Source: Mytilus galloprovincialis (Eukaryota; Mollusca; Bivalvia; Mytilida; Mytilidae). From it: a stretch of 64,000 bases of DNA. The position numbers were made by a program, and so were the translations under genes. Shown piece after piece: positions 1 through 12,508 of this stretch. The stretch's first letter is position 1; each line of letters opens with the position of its first letter. The notes beneath the pieces were generated by a model. It saw only the letters and a program-made list of their open reading frames with translations. It was not told where the DNA came from and searched no databases. Where the stretch lies: NCBI RefSeq assembly GCF_965363235.1, contig NC_134850.1:44946602-45010601 (forward strand). Reading direction: 5' to 3'.

Positions 1-691
1 TAAACAGTGACATCAAATGCACTATTTTTTGTCCGAGTAGGCCTACTCTCACATACGTTCTAAATTTGCGGGAGTAATTGGTGGTATGCCACTTAAAGCA
101 TACATTCTTTGTTTGCCAGTTTTTAGTATATATATTTTTTTTTATCTATATACTGTATTTACTATAATTATTTGTTTCGGGGTACGCTTATTTATATGAC
201 TTTTAATTCAACACTACTTTGAGTTTGAATATCCTTTTGGCATATTTCGCTTCTTTTGTAAACTCAATATTCTCTGTTGATTATTTTTGTCTTTCTCTTT
301 TATATCCTAAAAAAAATATTCACATTTGCAAATGGTCTTCTGCTCCTTCCACTATACATGTTTTTCGTGTCAGATCTTTGGTCAAGTTCTCTCTTTGACA
401 TATTCCCCATTTCCGTTATCAGTTTTAATTTGCTTTTTTATAAGAAACTTAAGGGAAAAAAAGTTACATGTACCCTTATTTTTCTTTTCATCTGTTTTCA
501 TCGAAAGTTTCTTCTCATTATTAAACCGTCATATTATTCAATAATTAGTAACTTTACATTCTATTTTCTATCTTATTTCCTTACTCATATATTTTAATTA
601 GATTATGTATCTGTATGATCTACACGGCTAAGAGGCAGCAACTAAAAACACAAAAAAACTGATATCTACACAGAAAAAATACAATCGTTAA
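1..691. other. AT-rich left flank, no gene seen
   Basis: AT-rich sequence with homopolymer runs. The short reading frames here are AT-rich, hydrophobic by composition and resemble no protein family. It ends where the 2-kb tandem array begins, at the motif CTAGTATCTCAATTG. Confidence 0.7.
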
Positions 692-744
692 CTAGTATCT
701 CAATTGTTTGTAAAACAATTGAAAGGTCTTTCCTGTAAAAGTGA

Positions 745-1330
745 TGTTTTCGTAATGTACTTTGTACGACCTTTCGTTTGATATACGACAAGCATACCGT
801 CTGAAACTTTTCGCTTTTTACAATCCGCCTACATTTTTGAGATCGGAAGTATGATATATGTAACACAGGGTAGATGAGCTTTCATTTGATATGCGAGAAC
901 GCCATGTTCTAGAAAGTTTGATTTTTGCACTTAATAACCCCATCCAACCAATTTTTGGAGGTTGGGAATTTGATATTTCAAATGTACACATCATGACCTT
1001 TCATTTGATATACAACAACCCTATCGTAAAAGAAAATTTCTTTTTTGCACTCAATGACCCCATTCAACCAATTTTTGGGGGACGTCAATTTGAAATTTGA
1101 AATGTACGCTTGATGTTCTTTCATTTGATATGCGACAACCTTACCATCTGAGAAATTTGAATTTTTGCACTAAATGACCCCACCCTTCTACCTTGGGATG
1201 AAAAAGAGGTTTAAAATTTTCATTTTTAAGTAGAGTTTATTGAGACCTTCAATTTGATATATCAGATGACCCTATTTCACAAAGTGCCAAAAATGATGCA
1301 ATATCAACGATATAAATAGAAGTTATGAAA
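745..1330. repeat. Internal ~120-bp subrepeats of the 2-kb unit (unit 1 shown)
   Basis: Four and a half diverged direct repeats of about 120 bp. Each opens with TTTCATTTGATATGCGACAA or a variant (near 751, 867, 985, 1102 and 1232). Each then has a TTTGCACTNAATGACCCCA core and, in the middle copies, an ATTTTTGGAGG / TTTGATATTTCAAATGTAC tail. The same block recurs in every unit, so the array is a repeat nested within a repeat. A second, weaker internal duplication lies near 2330-2620: two segments built on GGGAGATAACT...GGGGATGATGAAATCC, about 150 bp apart. Confidence 0.85.
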
Positions 1331-2076
1331 GTTACAAAGTCAATGCAAAACATGAAAATTTCAAAATGATTTTTTGGTGTTTTTTTTTCAATGGAATCTT
1401 TTTGGTATTTGGTCAAACATATAACTATGTTAACCTCTTCAATTTCTTAAACATTTTAAGTGGTAAGCTGTTGCTGATTCAGAAATACATGCCTCCGCTC
1501 GCAAAACTTCAAACTGCATTATCTCTGAAACGACAATAGATATCTCAAATCTGTTAAATGGTAAATGATCTGCAGTTAAAGGACAACATTATAGAAAAAG
1601 AATTGGGACAATTTCAAAGATCACCAAGGTCACAATTAATCATCAAATATATGATGCAATACCAAACTTGAGAACCGGAAGTCGTTGAGACATGGGACTA
1701 TCACCATTCAACTCAGGACCACTTTCCCTTTCAAATATCACCAGTTCAAGGTCATAGTATAATGTGAAGGTCAAGGTGAAATTTCATCATGACCTGACAT
1801 TGACCTTAAATTGAAGGTCTTGAATTACTGATCATCTTTGCAGTTTATAGTAGGTTGATTTCTGTTACCTTTAAAAAGATATACACAAAATACTATACTT
1901 TTAAGAATCATCCCGTTGTAACTTTTGAACAGACGGTCGGACATTTTTGGGCTTATTATATAAAATGTAGAGCTCGTCAAGAGGAACATTTTATACGCTG
2001 TATGTATGCAACAAAGTCTTATCGTTTTCCTAATATGTAAGCTTGAAATTGCAGCGTAATTTTATTTTGCACTATG

Positions 2077-2089
2077 TGACCTTTGACCT
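2077..2089 (-). promoter_or_regulatory. Perfect DR1 nuclear-receptor-like motif, repeated in the array
   Basis: TGACCTTTGACCT here is the reverse complement of AGGTCAAAGGTCA, two AGGTCA half-sites spaced by one base. This is the known DR1 class bound by RXR, PPAR, HNF4 and COUP-type receptors. Intact copies also lie at 4066, 6049, 7999, 9879, 11863, 15914, 17886 and 19959; the copy at about 13922 has one changed base. About 300 bp upstream in each unit lie TCAAGGTCA (extended half-site, ERR/SF-1/FTZ-F1 type), GAAGGTCAAGG and TGACCTGACATTGACCT. The motif is seen directly. Whether any receptor binds it is unknown. Confidence 0.6.
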
Positions 2090-5000
2090 TGGGTGCATAT
2101 TAAAGGTCACATGAATTAAAGATTATTGGTGAAGGTCCCAAGTCTCTACAACTTCCGGTTCTGGAAATACAATTTTTCTAAAATTGTACACAATTTTTCA
2201 AGGGTAATAACTCCTTATAAGGGTTAATAACAAAATGATTGTATATGTTCATTAACATTGACATCTGTTCCTGTACATGTTGCCGTTTTCAAATCAATTC
2301 TATCTCTAATACTTTTTGAGAAAAATGCAAAGGAAAGAAATTGCTTCAAGGGGATATAACTCTCATAGGGGACGATGCAATCCTATTCAACCTCATATGG
2401 TAATACATTATGATGAGATCTACCTATTGTCCAAATAAGATAATGATATCTTGAAAAACAACGAGAGGGGGCCATGTTGAAAAAAACTAATAAAAGGGAG
2501 ATAACTTATAAAGGGGATGATGAAATCCTTAACAGGGTCATCTGGTTATACCTCATGATGAGGTTTATCGATGGTCCATGTTTGGTCTTGATAACTTCAA
2601 AAGAAACATAGGGAGGCCATGCCAAAAAAATGTTGGAAGAAAAAAAAGAAAAAAAAGAAAAAACATTAGACTAGTATCTCAATTGTTTGTAAAACAATTG
2701 AAAGGTCTTTCCTGTAAAATTGACGTTTTCGTAATGTACTTTGTACGACCTTTCGTTTTATATACGACAAGCATACCTTCTGAAACTTTTCTCTTTTAAC
2801 ACTAAATGACCTCATCCGGCTACATTTTTGAGATCGGAAGTATGATATATGTAACATAGAGTAGATGAGCTTTCATTTGATATGCGACAATGCTTTGTTC
2901 TAGAAAGTTTGATTTTTGCACTTAATAACCCTATTCAACTAATTTTTGGAGGTCAGGGATTTGATATTTCAAATGTACACATCATGACCTTTCATTTGAT
3001 ATACAAGAACCCTATCTTAAAAGAAAATTTATTTTTTGCACTCAATAACCCCATCCAACCCATTTTTGGGAGACGTCAATTTGAAATTTGAAATGTACGC
3101 TTTATGTTCTTTCATTTGATATGTGACAACCTTACCATCTGAGAAATTTGAATGTTTGCACTAAACGACCCCACCCGTCCCCCTGGGATGAAAAGGGGGT
3201 TTAAAATTTTCATTTTTAAGTAGACTTTATCAAGACCTTCAATTTGATATATCAGATGACCCCATTTGACAAAGTGCAAATAATGATGCAATATCAACTC
3301 TATAAATAAAAGTTATGAAACTTACAAAGTCAATGCAAAACTTGAAAATTTCAAATTAATTTTTTGGTGTTTTTTTCCATGGAATGTTTTTTGTATTTGG
3401 GCAAACATATAACTATATTAACCTCTTCAATTTCTAAAACATTTTAAGTGGTAAGCTCTTGTTGATTCAGGAATACACGCCTCCGCTCGCAAAACTTCAA
3501 ACTGCATTATCTCTTAAACGACAATAGATATCTCAAATCTGTTAAATGATAAATGATCTACAGTTGAAGGACAACATTATAAAAAAAGAATTGGGACAAT
3601 TTCGAAGTTCACCAAGGTCACAATTAATCATCAAATATATGATGCAATACTAAACTTAAGAACCGGAAGTCGTAGAGACATGGGACTAGCACCATTCAAC
3701 TCAGGACCACTTAACCTTTCAACTATTACAAGGTCAAGGTCATTGTATACTGTGAAGGTCAAGGTGAAATTTCATCATGACCTGACATTGACCTCAAATT
3801 GAAGGTCTTGAATTACTGATCATCTTTGCACTTTATAGTAGGTTGATATCTGTTACATTTAAAAAGATATACACACAATACTATATTTTTAAGAATCATC
3901 CCGTTGTAACTTTTGAACAGACGGTCGGACGTTTTTGGGCTTATTGTATAAAATGTAGAGCTCGTCGAGAAGAACATTTTATGCGCTGTATGTATGCAGC
4001 AAAGTCTTATCGTTTTCCTAATATGTAAGCTTGAAATTGCAGCGTAATTTTTTTTTTGCACTCGGTGACCTTTGACCTTAGGTGCATATTAAAGGTCATA
4101 TGAATTCAAGATTATTGGCGAAGGTTCCAAGTCTCTATGACTTCTGGTTCTCGAAATAGAACTTTTCAAAAAATATTTATAATTCTTAAAGGGAAATAAC
4201 TCCTTATCAGGCTTAGTAACAAATTAATTGTTTATGTTAATAAACATTGCCATCTGTTCTTGTAGATGCTGCCATTTTCAAATCGATTCTATCTCTAATA
4301 ATTTTAAAGAAAAATACAAATAAAAGAAATTGCTTCAAGGGGATATAACTCTCAAAGGGGATGATGAAATCCTATGCAGCCTCATATGGTAATACATCAT
4401 GATAATATCTACCTATTGTCTAAATAAGGTCATGATATCTTTTAAAACATTTAGGGGGGGGGGGCCATGTTGAAAAAAATCAATAAAAGGGAGATAACTT
4501 CTAAAGGGGATGATGAAATCCTACAAAAGTTCATCTGGCAAAAGTTCATGATGAGGTCTATCGATGGTTCAAATTTGGTATTGATAACTCCAATAGAAGC
4601 GGAAGGAGGGCGTGCCAAACAAATGCTGGAAGGAAAAAAAAAAGAAAAAAAAACACTAGTATCTCAATTGTTTGTAAAACAATTGAAAGGTCTTTCCTGT
4701 AAAAGTGATGTTTTCGTAATGTACTTTGTACGACCTTTCGTTTGATATACGACAAGCATACCTTCTCAAACTTTTCGCTTTTAACACTTAATGACCTCAT
4801 CCGCCTACATTTTTGAGATAGGAAGTATGATATATGTAACATAGAGTAGATGAGCTTTCATTTGATATGCGACAACGCCATGTTCTAGAAAGTTTGATTT
4901 TTGCACTTATTAATCCTATCAAACTAATTTTTGGAGGTCGGGAATTTGATATTTCAAATGATCACATCATGGCCTTTCATTTGATATACAACAACCCTAT

Positions 5001-6662
5001 CTTAAAAAAAAAAAATTTTATGCACTCAATAACCCCATCCAACCCGTTTTTGGGAGACGTCAATTTGAAATTTGAAATGTACGCTTTATGTTCTTTCATT
5101 TGATATGCGACAACCTTACCATCTGAGAAATTTGAATGTTTGCACTAAATGACCCCACCCGTCCCCCTGGGATGAAAAGGGGGTTTAAAATTTTCATTTT
5201 TAAGTAGAGTTTATTAAGACCTTCAATTTGATATATCTGAAGACCCCTTTTGACTAAGTGCAAATAATGATGCAATAACAACTATATAAATAGAAGTTAT
5301 GAAACTTACAAAGTCAATGCAAAACTTGAAAATTTCAAATTGAATTTTTGGTGTTTTTTTCCATGGAATGTTTTAGGTATTTGGTCAAACATATAACTAT
5401 GTTAACCTCTTCAATTATTAAATCATTTTAAGTGGTAGGGTCTTGTTGATTCAGAAATACATGCCGCCGCTCGCAAAAATTTTAACTGCATTATCTCTTA
5501 AACTACAATAGATATCTCAAATCTGTTAAATGATAAATGATCTACAGTTGAAGGACAATAGTGTAGAAAAAGAATTGGGACAATTTTCAAGTTCACTAAG
5601 GTCACAATTAATCATCAAATATATGATGCAATACCAAACTTAAGAACCGGATGTCGTACAGACATGGGACTACCACCATTCAACTCAGGACCACTTGACC
5701 TTTCAAATATAGCAAGGTCAAGGTCATAGTATACTTTGAAGGTCAAGGTGAAATTTCATCATGACCTGACATTGACCTCAAATTGAAGGTCTTGAATTAC
5801 TGATCATCTTTGCCGTTTATAGTAGGTTGATATCTGTTACCTTTAAAAAGATATACACACAATACTATACTTTTAAGAATCATCCCGTTGTAACTTTTAA
5901 ACAGACGGTCAGACATATTTGGGCTTATTACATAAAATGTAGAGCTCGTGGAGAGGAACAATTTACACGCTGTATGTATGCCGCAAAGTCTTATCGTTTT
6001 CCTAATATGTAAGCTTGAAATTGCAGCGTAATTTTATTTTGCACTCGGTGACCTTTGACCTTGGGTGCATATTGAAGGTCACATGAATTAAAGATTATTG
6101 GTCAAGGTTCAAGGTCTCTATGACTTCCGGTTCTGAAAATAGAATTTTTCAAACATTATTTATAATTTTTAAAGGGAAATAACTCCTTATAAGGATAAGT
6201 AACAAATTAATTGTTTATGTTTATAAACATTGCCATCTGTTCTTGTACATGCTGTCATTTTCAATTACATTCTATCTCTAATACTTTTTGAGGAAAATGC
6301 AAATATTAAAAATTGCTATAAGGGGATATAACTCTCAAAGGGGATGATGAAATCCTATGCAGCCTCATGTGGTAATACATCATGATGATATCTACCTATT
6401 GTCCATATAAGGTCATGATATCTTTTAAAACATTAAAGGGGGGCCATGTTGAAAAAAATCAATAAAAGGGAGATAACTTCTAAAGGGGATGATGAAATCC
6501 TACAAAAGTTCATCTGGTAAAAGTTCATGATGAGGTCTATCGATGGTCCATAATTGGTCTTGATAACTTCAACAGAAAGGGGAGAAGGCCCTGTCAAAAA
6601 AATGTTGGAAGAAAAAAAAGAAAAAGAAAAAAAAGAAAAAGAAAAAACATTAGAAAAACAAT

Positions 6663-6779
6663 AAGGTCTTTCCCATGTAGGGGAAAGACCTTAATTAGAA
6701 AAACAATAAGGTCTTTCCTCGGGAAGAGGAAAGACCTTAAAAAACAATAAGGTCTTTCCTCACGTAGGGGAAAGACCTT
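6663..6779. repeat. Three 30-31-bp hairpins at a unit junction
   Basis: Three short hairpins at 6663-6692, 6708-6738 and 6749-6779, separated by AACAATA-type spacers. The stem is AAGGTCTTTCCTC / GAGGAAAGACCTT (13 bp) with loop GGGAA in the second copy. The first has a 12-bp stem and 6-base loop. The third has loop ACGTA and one T-G pair in the stem. They follow a purine-rich tract and replace the usual CTAGTATCTC unit start. Confidence 0.9.
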
Positions 6780-9700
6780 AAATATGGAACAGAGTAGATG
6801 AGCTTTCGTTTGATATGCGACAACACCATGTTCTTGAAAGTTTGATTTTTGCACTTAATTACCCTATCCAAGTAATTTTTGGAGGTCGGAAATTTGATAT
6901 TTCGAATGTACACATCATGACCTTTCATTTGATATACAACAACCCTACCGTAAAAGAACATTTATTTTTTGCACTCTATGACCCCATCCAACCCATTTTT
7001 GGGAGACGTCAATTTGAAATTTGAAATGTACGCTTTATGTTCTTTCATTTGATATGCGACAACCTTACCATCTGAGAAATTTGAATGTTTGCACTAAATG
7101 ACCCCACACGTCCTCCTGGGATGAAAAGGGGGTTTAAAATTTTCATTTTTAAGTAGAGTTTATTAAGACCTTCAATTTGATATATCAGATGACACCATTT
7201 GACAAAGAGCAAATAATGATGCAATATCAACTATATAAATAGAAGTTATGAAACTTACAAAGTCAATGCAAAACTTGAAAATTTCAAATTGATTTTTTGG
7301 TGTTTTTTTTTCATGGAATGTTTTTGGTATTTGGTCAAACATATAACTATGTCAACCTCTTCAATTTCTAAAACATTTTAAGTGGTAAGGTCTTGATGAT
7401 TCAGAAATACATGCCTCCGCTCGCAAAACTTCAAACTGCATTATCTCTAAAACGACACTAGATATCTCAAATCTGTTAAATGATAAATGATCTACAGTTA
7501 AAGGACAACATTATAGGAAAAGAATTGGGACAATTTTAAAGTTCACCAAGGTCACAATTAATCATCAAATATATGATGCAATACAAAACTTGAGAACCGG
7601 AAGTCGTAGAGACATGGGACTATCACCATTCAACTCAGGACCACTTGACCTTTCAAATATCACAAGGTCAAGGTCATAGTATAATGTAAAGGCCAAGGTG
7701 AAATTTCATCATGACCTGACATTGACCTCAAATTGAAGGTCTTGAACTACTGATCATCTTTGCAGTTTATAGTAGGTTGATATCTGTTACCTTTAAAAAG
7801 ATATACACACAATACTATACTTTTAAGAATCATCCCGTCGTAACTTTTGAACAGACAGTCGGACTCTTTTGAGCTCAGTGTATAAAATGTAGAGCTCGTC
7901 GAGAGGATCATTTTATACACTGTAAGTATGCAGCAAACTCTTGTCGTTTTCTTAATGTGAAAGCTTGAAATTGCAGCGTAATTTTTTTTTGCACTCTGTG
8001 ACCTTTGACCTTGGGTGCAAATCAAAGGTCACATGTACTGAAGATTATTGGTGTAGGTCTTAAGTCTTTACGACTTCTGGTTCTCGAGATACAATTTTTC
8101 AAAAATTGTGTATATTTTTTCAAGGGAAATAACTCCTTATAAGGGTTAACAACAAAATGATTGTATATGTTAATTAACATTGCCATCTGGTCTTGTACAT
8201 GTTGCCGTTTTCAAATCGATTCTATCTTGAATACTTTTTAAGAAAAATGTAAAAGAAAGAAATTGCTTCAAGGGGACATAACTCTCATAGGGAATGATGA
8301 AATCTTTAGCAGCCTCATATGGTAACACATCATGATGAGATCTAACTATTGTCAAAATAAGGTCATGATATCTTTAAAAACAACGAGGGGGGGCCATGTC
8401 GAAAAAAACCAATAAAAGGGAGATTACTTCTAAAGGGGATGATGAAATTCTACACAGCCTTATATGGTGATACCTCATGATGAGGTCTACCGATGGTCCA
8501 TATTTGGTCTTAATGACATCAATAGAAACGGTGGGAGGTTATTTAGAAAAAATGTTGGAAAAAAAAACATTAGAAATATACGACAAGCACACCTTCTGAA
8601 ACTTTTCGCTTTTTACACTTAATGACCTCATCCGTCTACATTTTTGAGATCGGAATTATGATATATGGAACAGAGTAGATGAGCTTTCGTTTGATATGCG
8701 ACAACACCATGTTCTTGAAAGTTTGATTTTTGCACTTAATAACCCTATCCAACAAATTTTTGGAGGTCGGGAATTTGATATTTCAAATGTACACATCATG
8801 ACCTTTCATTTGATATACAACAACCCTACCTTAAAAGAACATTTATTTTTTGCACTCAATGACCCCATCCAACCCATTTTTGGGAGACGTCAATTTGAAA
8901 TTTGAAATGTACGCTTTATGTTCTTTCATTTGATATGCGACAACCTTACCATCTGAGAAATTTGAATGTTTGCACTAAATGACCCCACCCGTCCCCCTGG
9001 GATGAAAAGGGGGTTTAAAATTTTCATTTTTAAGTAGAGTTTATTAAGACCTTCAATTTGATATATCAGATGACCCCATTTGACAAAGTGCAAATAATGA
9101 TGCAATATCAACTATATAAATAGAAGTTATGAAACTTACAAAGTCAATGCAAAACTTGAAAATTTCAAATTGATTTTTTGGTGTTTTTTTCCATGGAATG
9201 TTTTTGGTATTTGGTCAAACATATAACTATGTCAACCTCTTCAATTTCTAAAACATTTTAAGTGGTAAGGTCTTGATGATTCAGAAATACATACCTCCGC
9301 TCGAAAAACTTCAAACTGCATTATCTCTAAAACGACAATAGATATCTCAAATCTGTTAAATGGTAAATGATCTACAGTTGAAGGACAACATTATAGAAAA
9401 AGAATTGGGACAATTTCAAAGTTCACCAAGGTCACAATTAATCATCAAATATATGATGCAATATCAAACTTGAGAACCGGAAGTCGTAGAGACATGGGAC
9501 TATCACCATTCAACTCAGGACCACTTGACCTTTCAAATATTACAAGGTCAAGGTCATAGTAAAATGTGAAGGTCAAGGTGAAATTTCATCATGACCTGAC
9601 ATTGACCTCAAATTGAAGGTCTTGAACTACTGATCATCTTTGCAGTTTATAGTAGGTTGATATCTGTTACCTTTAAAAAGATATACACACAATACTATAC

Positions 9701-12477
9701 ATTTAAGAATCATCCCGTCGTAACTTTTGAACAGACAGTCGGACTCTTTTGAGGTCAGTGTATAAAATGTAGAGCTCGTCGAGAGGAACATTTTATACGC
9801 TGTAAGTATGCAGCAAACTCTTATCGTTTTCCTAATATGAAAGCTTGAAATTGCAGCGTAATTTTTTTTTGCACTCGGTGACCTTTGACCTTGGGTGCAA
9901 ATAAAGGTCACATGAACTTAAGATTATTGGTGTAGGTCCCAAGTCTTTACGACTTCCGGTTCTCGAGATACAATTTTTCAAAAATTGTTTATATGTTTTC
10001 AAGGGAAATAACTCCTTATAAGGATTAACAAGAAAATGATTGTATATGTTAATTAACATTGCCATCTGGTCCTGTACATGTTGCCGTTTTCAAATCGATT
10101 CTATCTTGAATACTTTTTGAGAAAAATGTAAAAGAAAGAAATTGCTTCAAGGGGACATAACTCTCATAGGGAATGATGAAATCCTTAGCAGCCTCATATG
10201 GTAACACATCATGATGAGATCTAACTATTGTCAAAATAAGGTCATGATATCTTTAAAAACAACGAGGGGGGGCCATGTCGAAAAAAACCAATAAAAGGGA
10301 GATAACTTCTAAAGGGGATGATGAAATCCTACACAGCCTCATCTGGTAATACTTCATGATGAGGTCTACCGATGGTCCATATTTGGTCTTGATAACTCCA
10401 ATAGAAACAAGGGGAGGCCATGTTAAACAAATGCTGGATGAAAAAAAAAAAAAAAAAAAAAAAAAAACTAGTATCTCAATTGTTTGTAAAACAATTGAAA
10501 GGTCTTTCCTGTAAAAGTGAGGTTTTTGTAATGTACTTTGTATGAGCTTTCGTTTGATATACGACAAGCATACCTTCTGAAACTTTTCGCTTTTTACGCT
10601 TAATGACCTCATCCGCCTACATTTTTGAGATCGGAAGTATGAAATATGTAACACAGGGTAGATGAGCTTTCATTTGATATGCGACAGCGCCATGTTCTAG
10701 AAAGTTTGATGTTTGCACTTAATAACCCCATCCAACTAATTTTTGGCGGTCGGGAATTTGATATTTTAAATGTACACATCACAACCTTTCATTTGATATA
10801 CAACAACCCTATCGTAAAAGAACATTTATTTTTTGCACTCAATGACCCCATCCAACCAATTTTTGGGGGACGTCAATTTGAAATTTGAAATGTACGCTTT
10901 ATGTTCTTTCATTTGATATGCAACAACCTTACCATCTGAGAAATTTGAATTTTTGCACTAAATGACCCCACCCTTCCACCTGGGATGAAAAAGAGGTTTA
11001 AATTTTTCATTTTTTAAGGAGAGTTTATTGAGACCTTCAATTTGATATATCAGATGACCCCATTTGACAAAGTGCCAAAAATGATGAAATATCAACGATA
11101 TAAATAGAAGTTATGAAACTTACAAAGTCAATGCAAAACATGAAAATTTCAAAATGATTTTTTGGTGTTTGTTTCCATGGAATGTTTTTGGTATTTGGTC
11201 AAACATACAACTATGTTAACCTCTTCAATTTCTTAAACATTTTAAGTGGTAAGCTCTTGTTGATTCAGAAATACATGCCGCCGCTCGCAAAATTTCAAAC
11301 TGCATTATCTCTTAAACGACAATAGATATCTCAAATCTGTTAAATGGTAAATGATCTACAGTTAAAGGACAACATTATAAAAAAAGAATTGGGACAATTT
11401 CAAAGTTCACCAAGGTCACAATTAATCATCAAATATATGATGCAATACCAAACTTGAGAACTGGAAGTCGTTGAGACATGGGACTATCACCATTCAACTC
11501 AGGACCACTTGACCTTTCAAATATCACAAGGTCAAGGTCATAGTATAATGTGAAGGTCAAGGTGAAATTTCATCATGACCTGACATTGACCTCAAATTGA
11601 AGGTCTTGATTTGCTGATCATCTTTGCAGTTTATAGTAGGTTGATATATGTTACCTTTAAAAAGATATACACAAAATACTATACTTTTAAGAATCATCCC
11701 GTTGTAACTTTTGAACACACGGTCGGACATTTTTGGGCTTATGATTTAAAATGTAGAGCTCGTCGAGAGGAACATTTTATACGCTGTATGTATGCACCAA
11801 AGTCTTATCGTTTTCCTAATATGTAAGCTTGAAATTGCAGCGTAATTTTTATTTGCACTCAGTGACCTTTGACCTTGGGTGCATATTGAAGGTCACATGA
11901 ATTAAAGATTATTGGTGAAGGTCCCAAGTCTCTACAACTTCTGATTCTCGAAATACAATTTTTCTAAAATAATGTTCAATTTTTCAAGGGGAATAACTCC
12001 TTATAAGAGTTAATAACAAAATGATTGTACATGTTCATTAATATTGCCATCTGTTCTTGTACATGTTGCCGTTTTCAAATCAATTCTATCTCTTATACTC
12101 TTTGAGAAAAATGCAAAGGAAAGAAATTGTTTCAAGGGGATATAACTCTCATACGGGACGATGAAATCCTATTCAGCCTCACATGGTAATACATCATGAT
12201 AAGATCTACATTTTGTTTAATTAAGGTCATGATATCTTTAAAACCAACGAGGGGGGTCCATGTTGAAAAAAATCAATAAAAGGGAGATAACTCCTAAAGG
12301 GGATGATGAAATCCTTAACAGAGTCATTTGGTAATACATCTTGGTGAGGTCTACCGATGGTCCATATTTGGTCTTAATAACTTCAACAGAAACCATAAGC
12401 GGGCATGTCAAAAAAATGTTGGAAGAAAAAAAAGAAAAAAAAGAAAAAGAAAAAAAAAAAAACATTAGAAAAACAAT

Positions 12478-12508
12478 AAGGTCTTTCCTCGGGAAGAGGA
12501 AAGACCTT
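12478..12508. repeat. Single 31-bp hairpin at a unit junction
   Basis: A perfect 13-bp stem (AAGGTCTTTCCTC) with loop GGGAA, set in poly-A just before the unit start at 12525. It is identical to the hairpins at 6708 and 20560. Confidence 0.9.

Noticed and set aside
891..1100. 69-codon frame in each unit (LESLIFALNNPIQ...) as a peptide gene
   Set aside because: The peptide repeats internally because the DNA has ~120-bp subrepeats. Most units start it at a non-conserved ATG in low-complexity context, and there is no family match.
1855..2040. 61-codon frame recurring in most 2-kb units as a conserved small gene
   Set aside because: It starts with TTG, differences between units mostly change amino acids, and several units carry a stop in the middle. 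It is conserved only because the array is recent.
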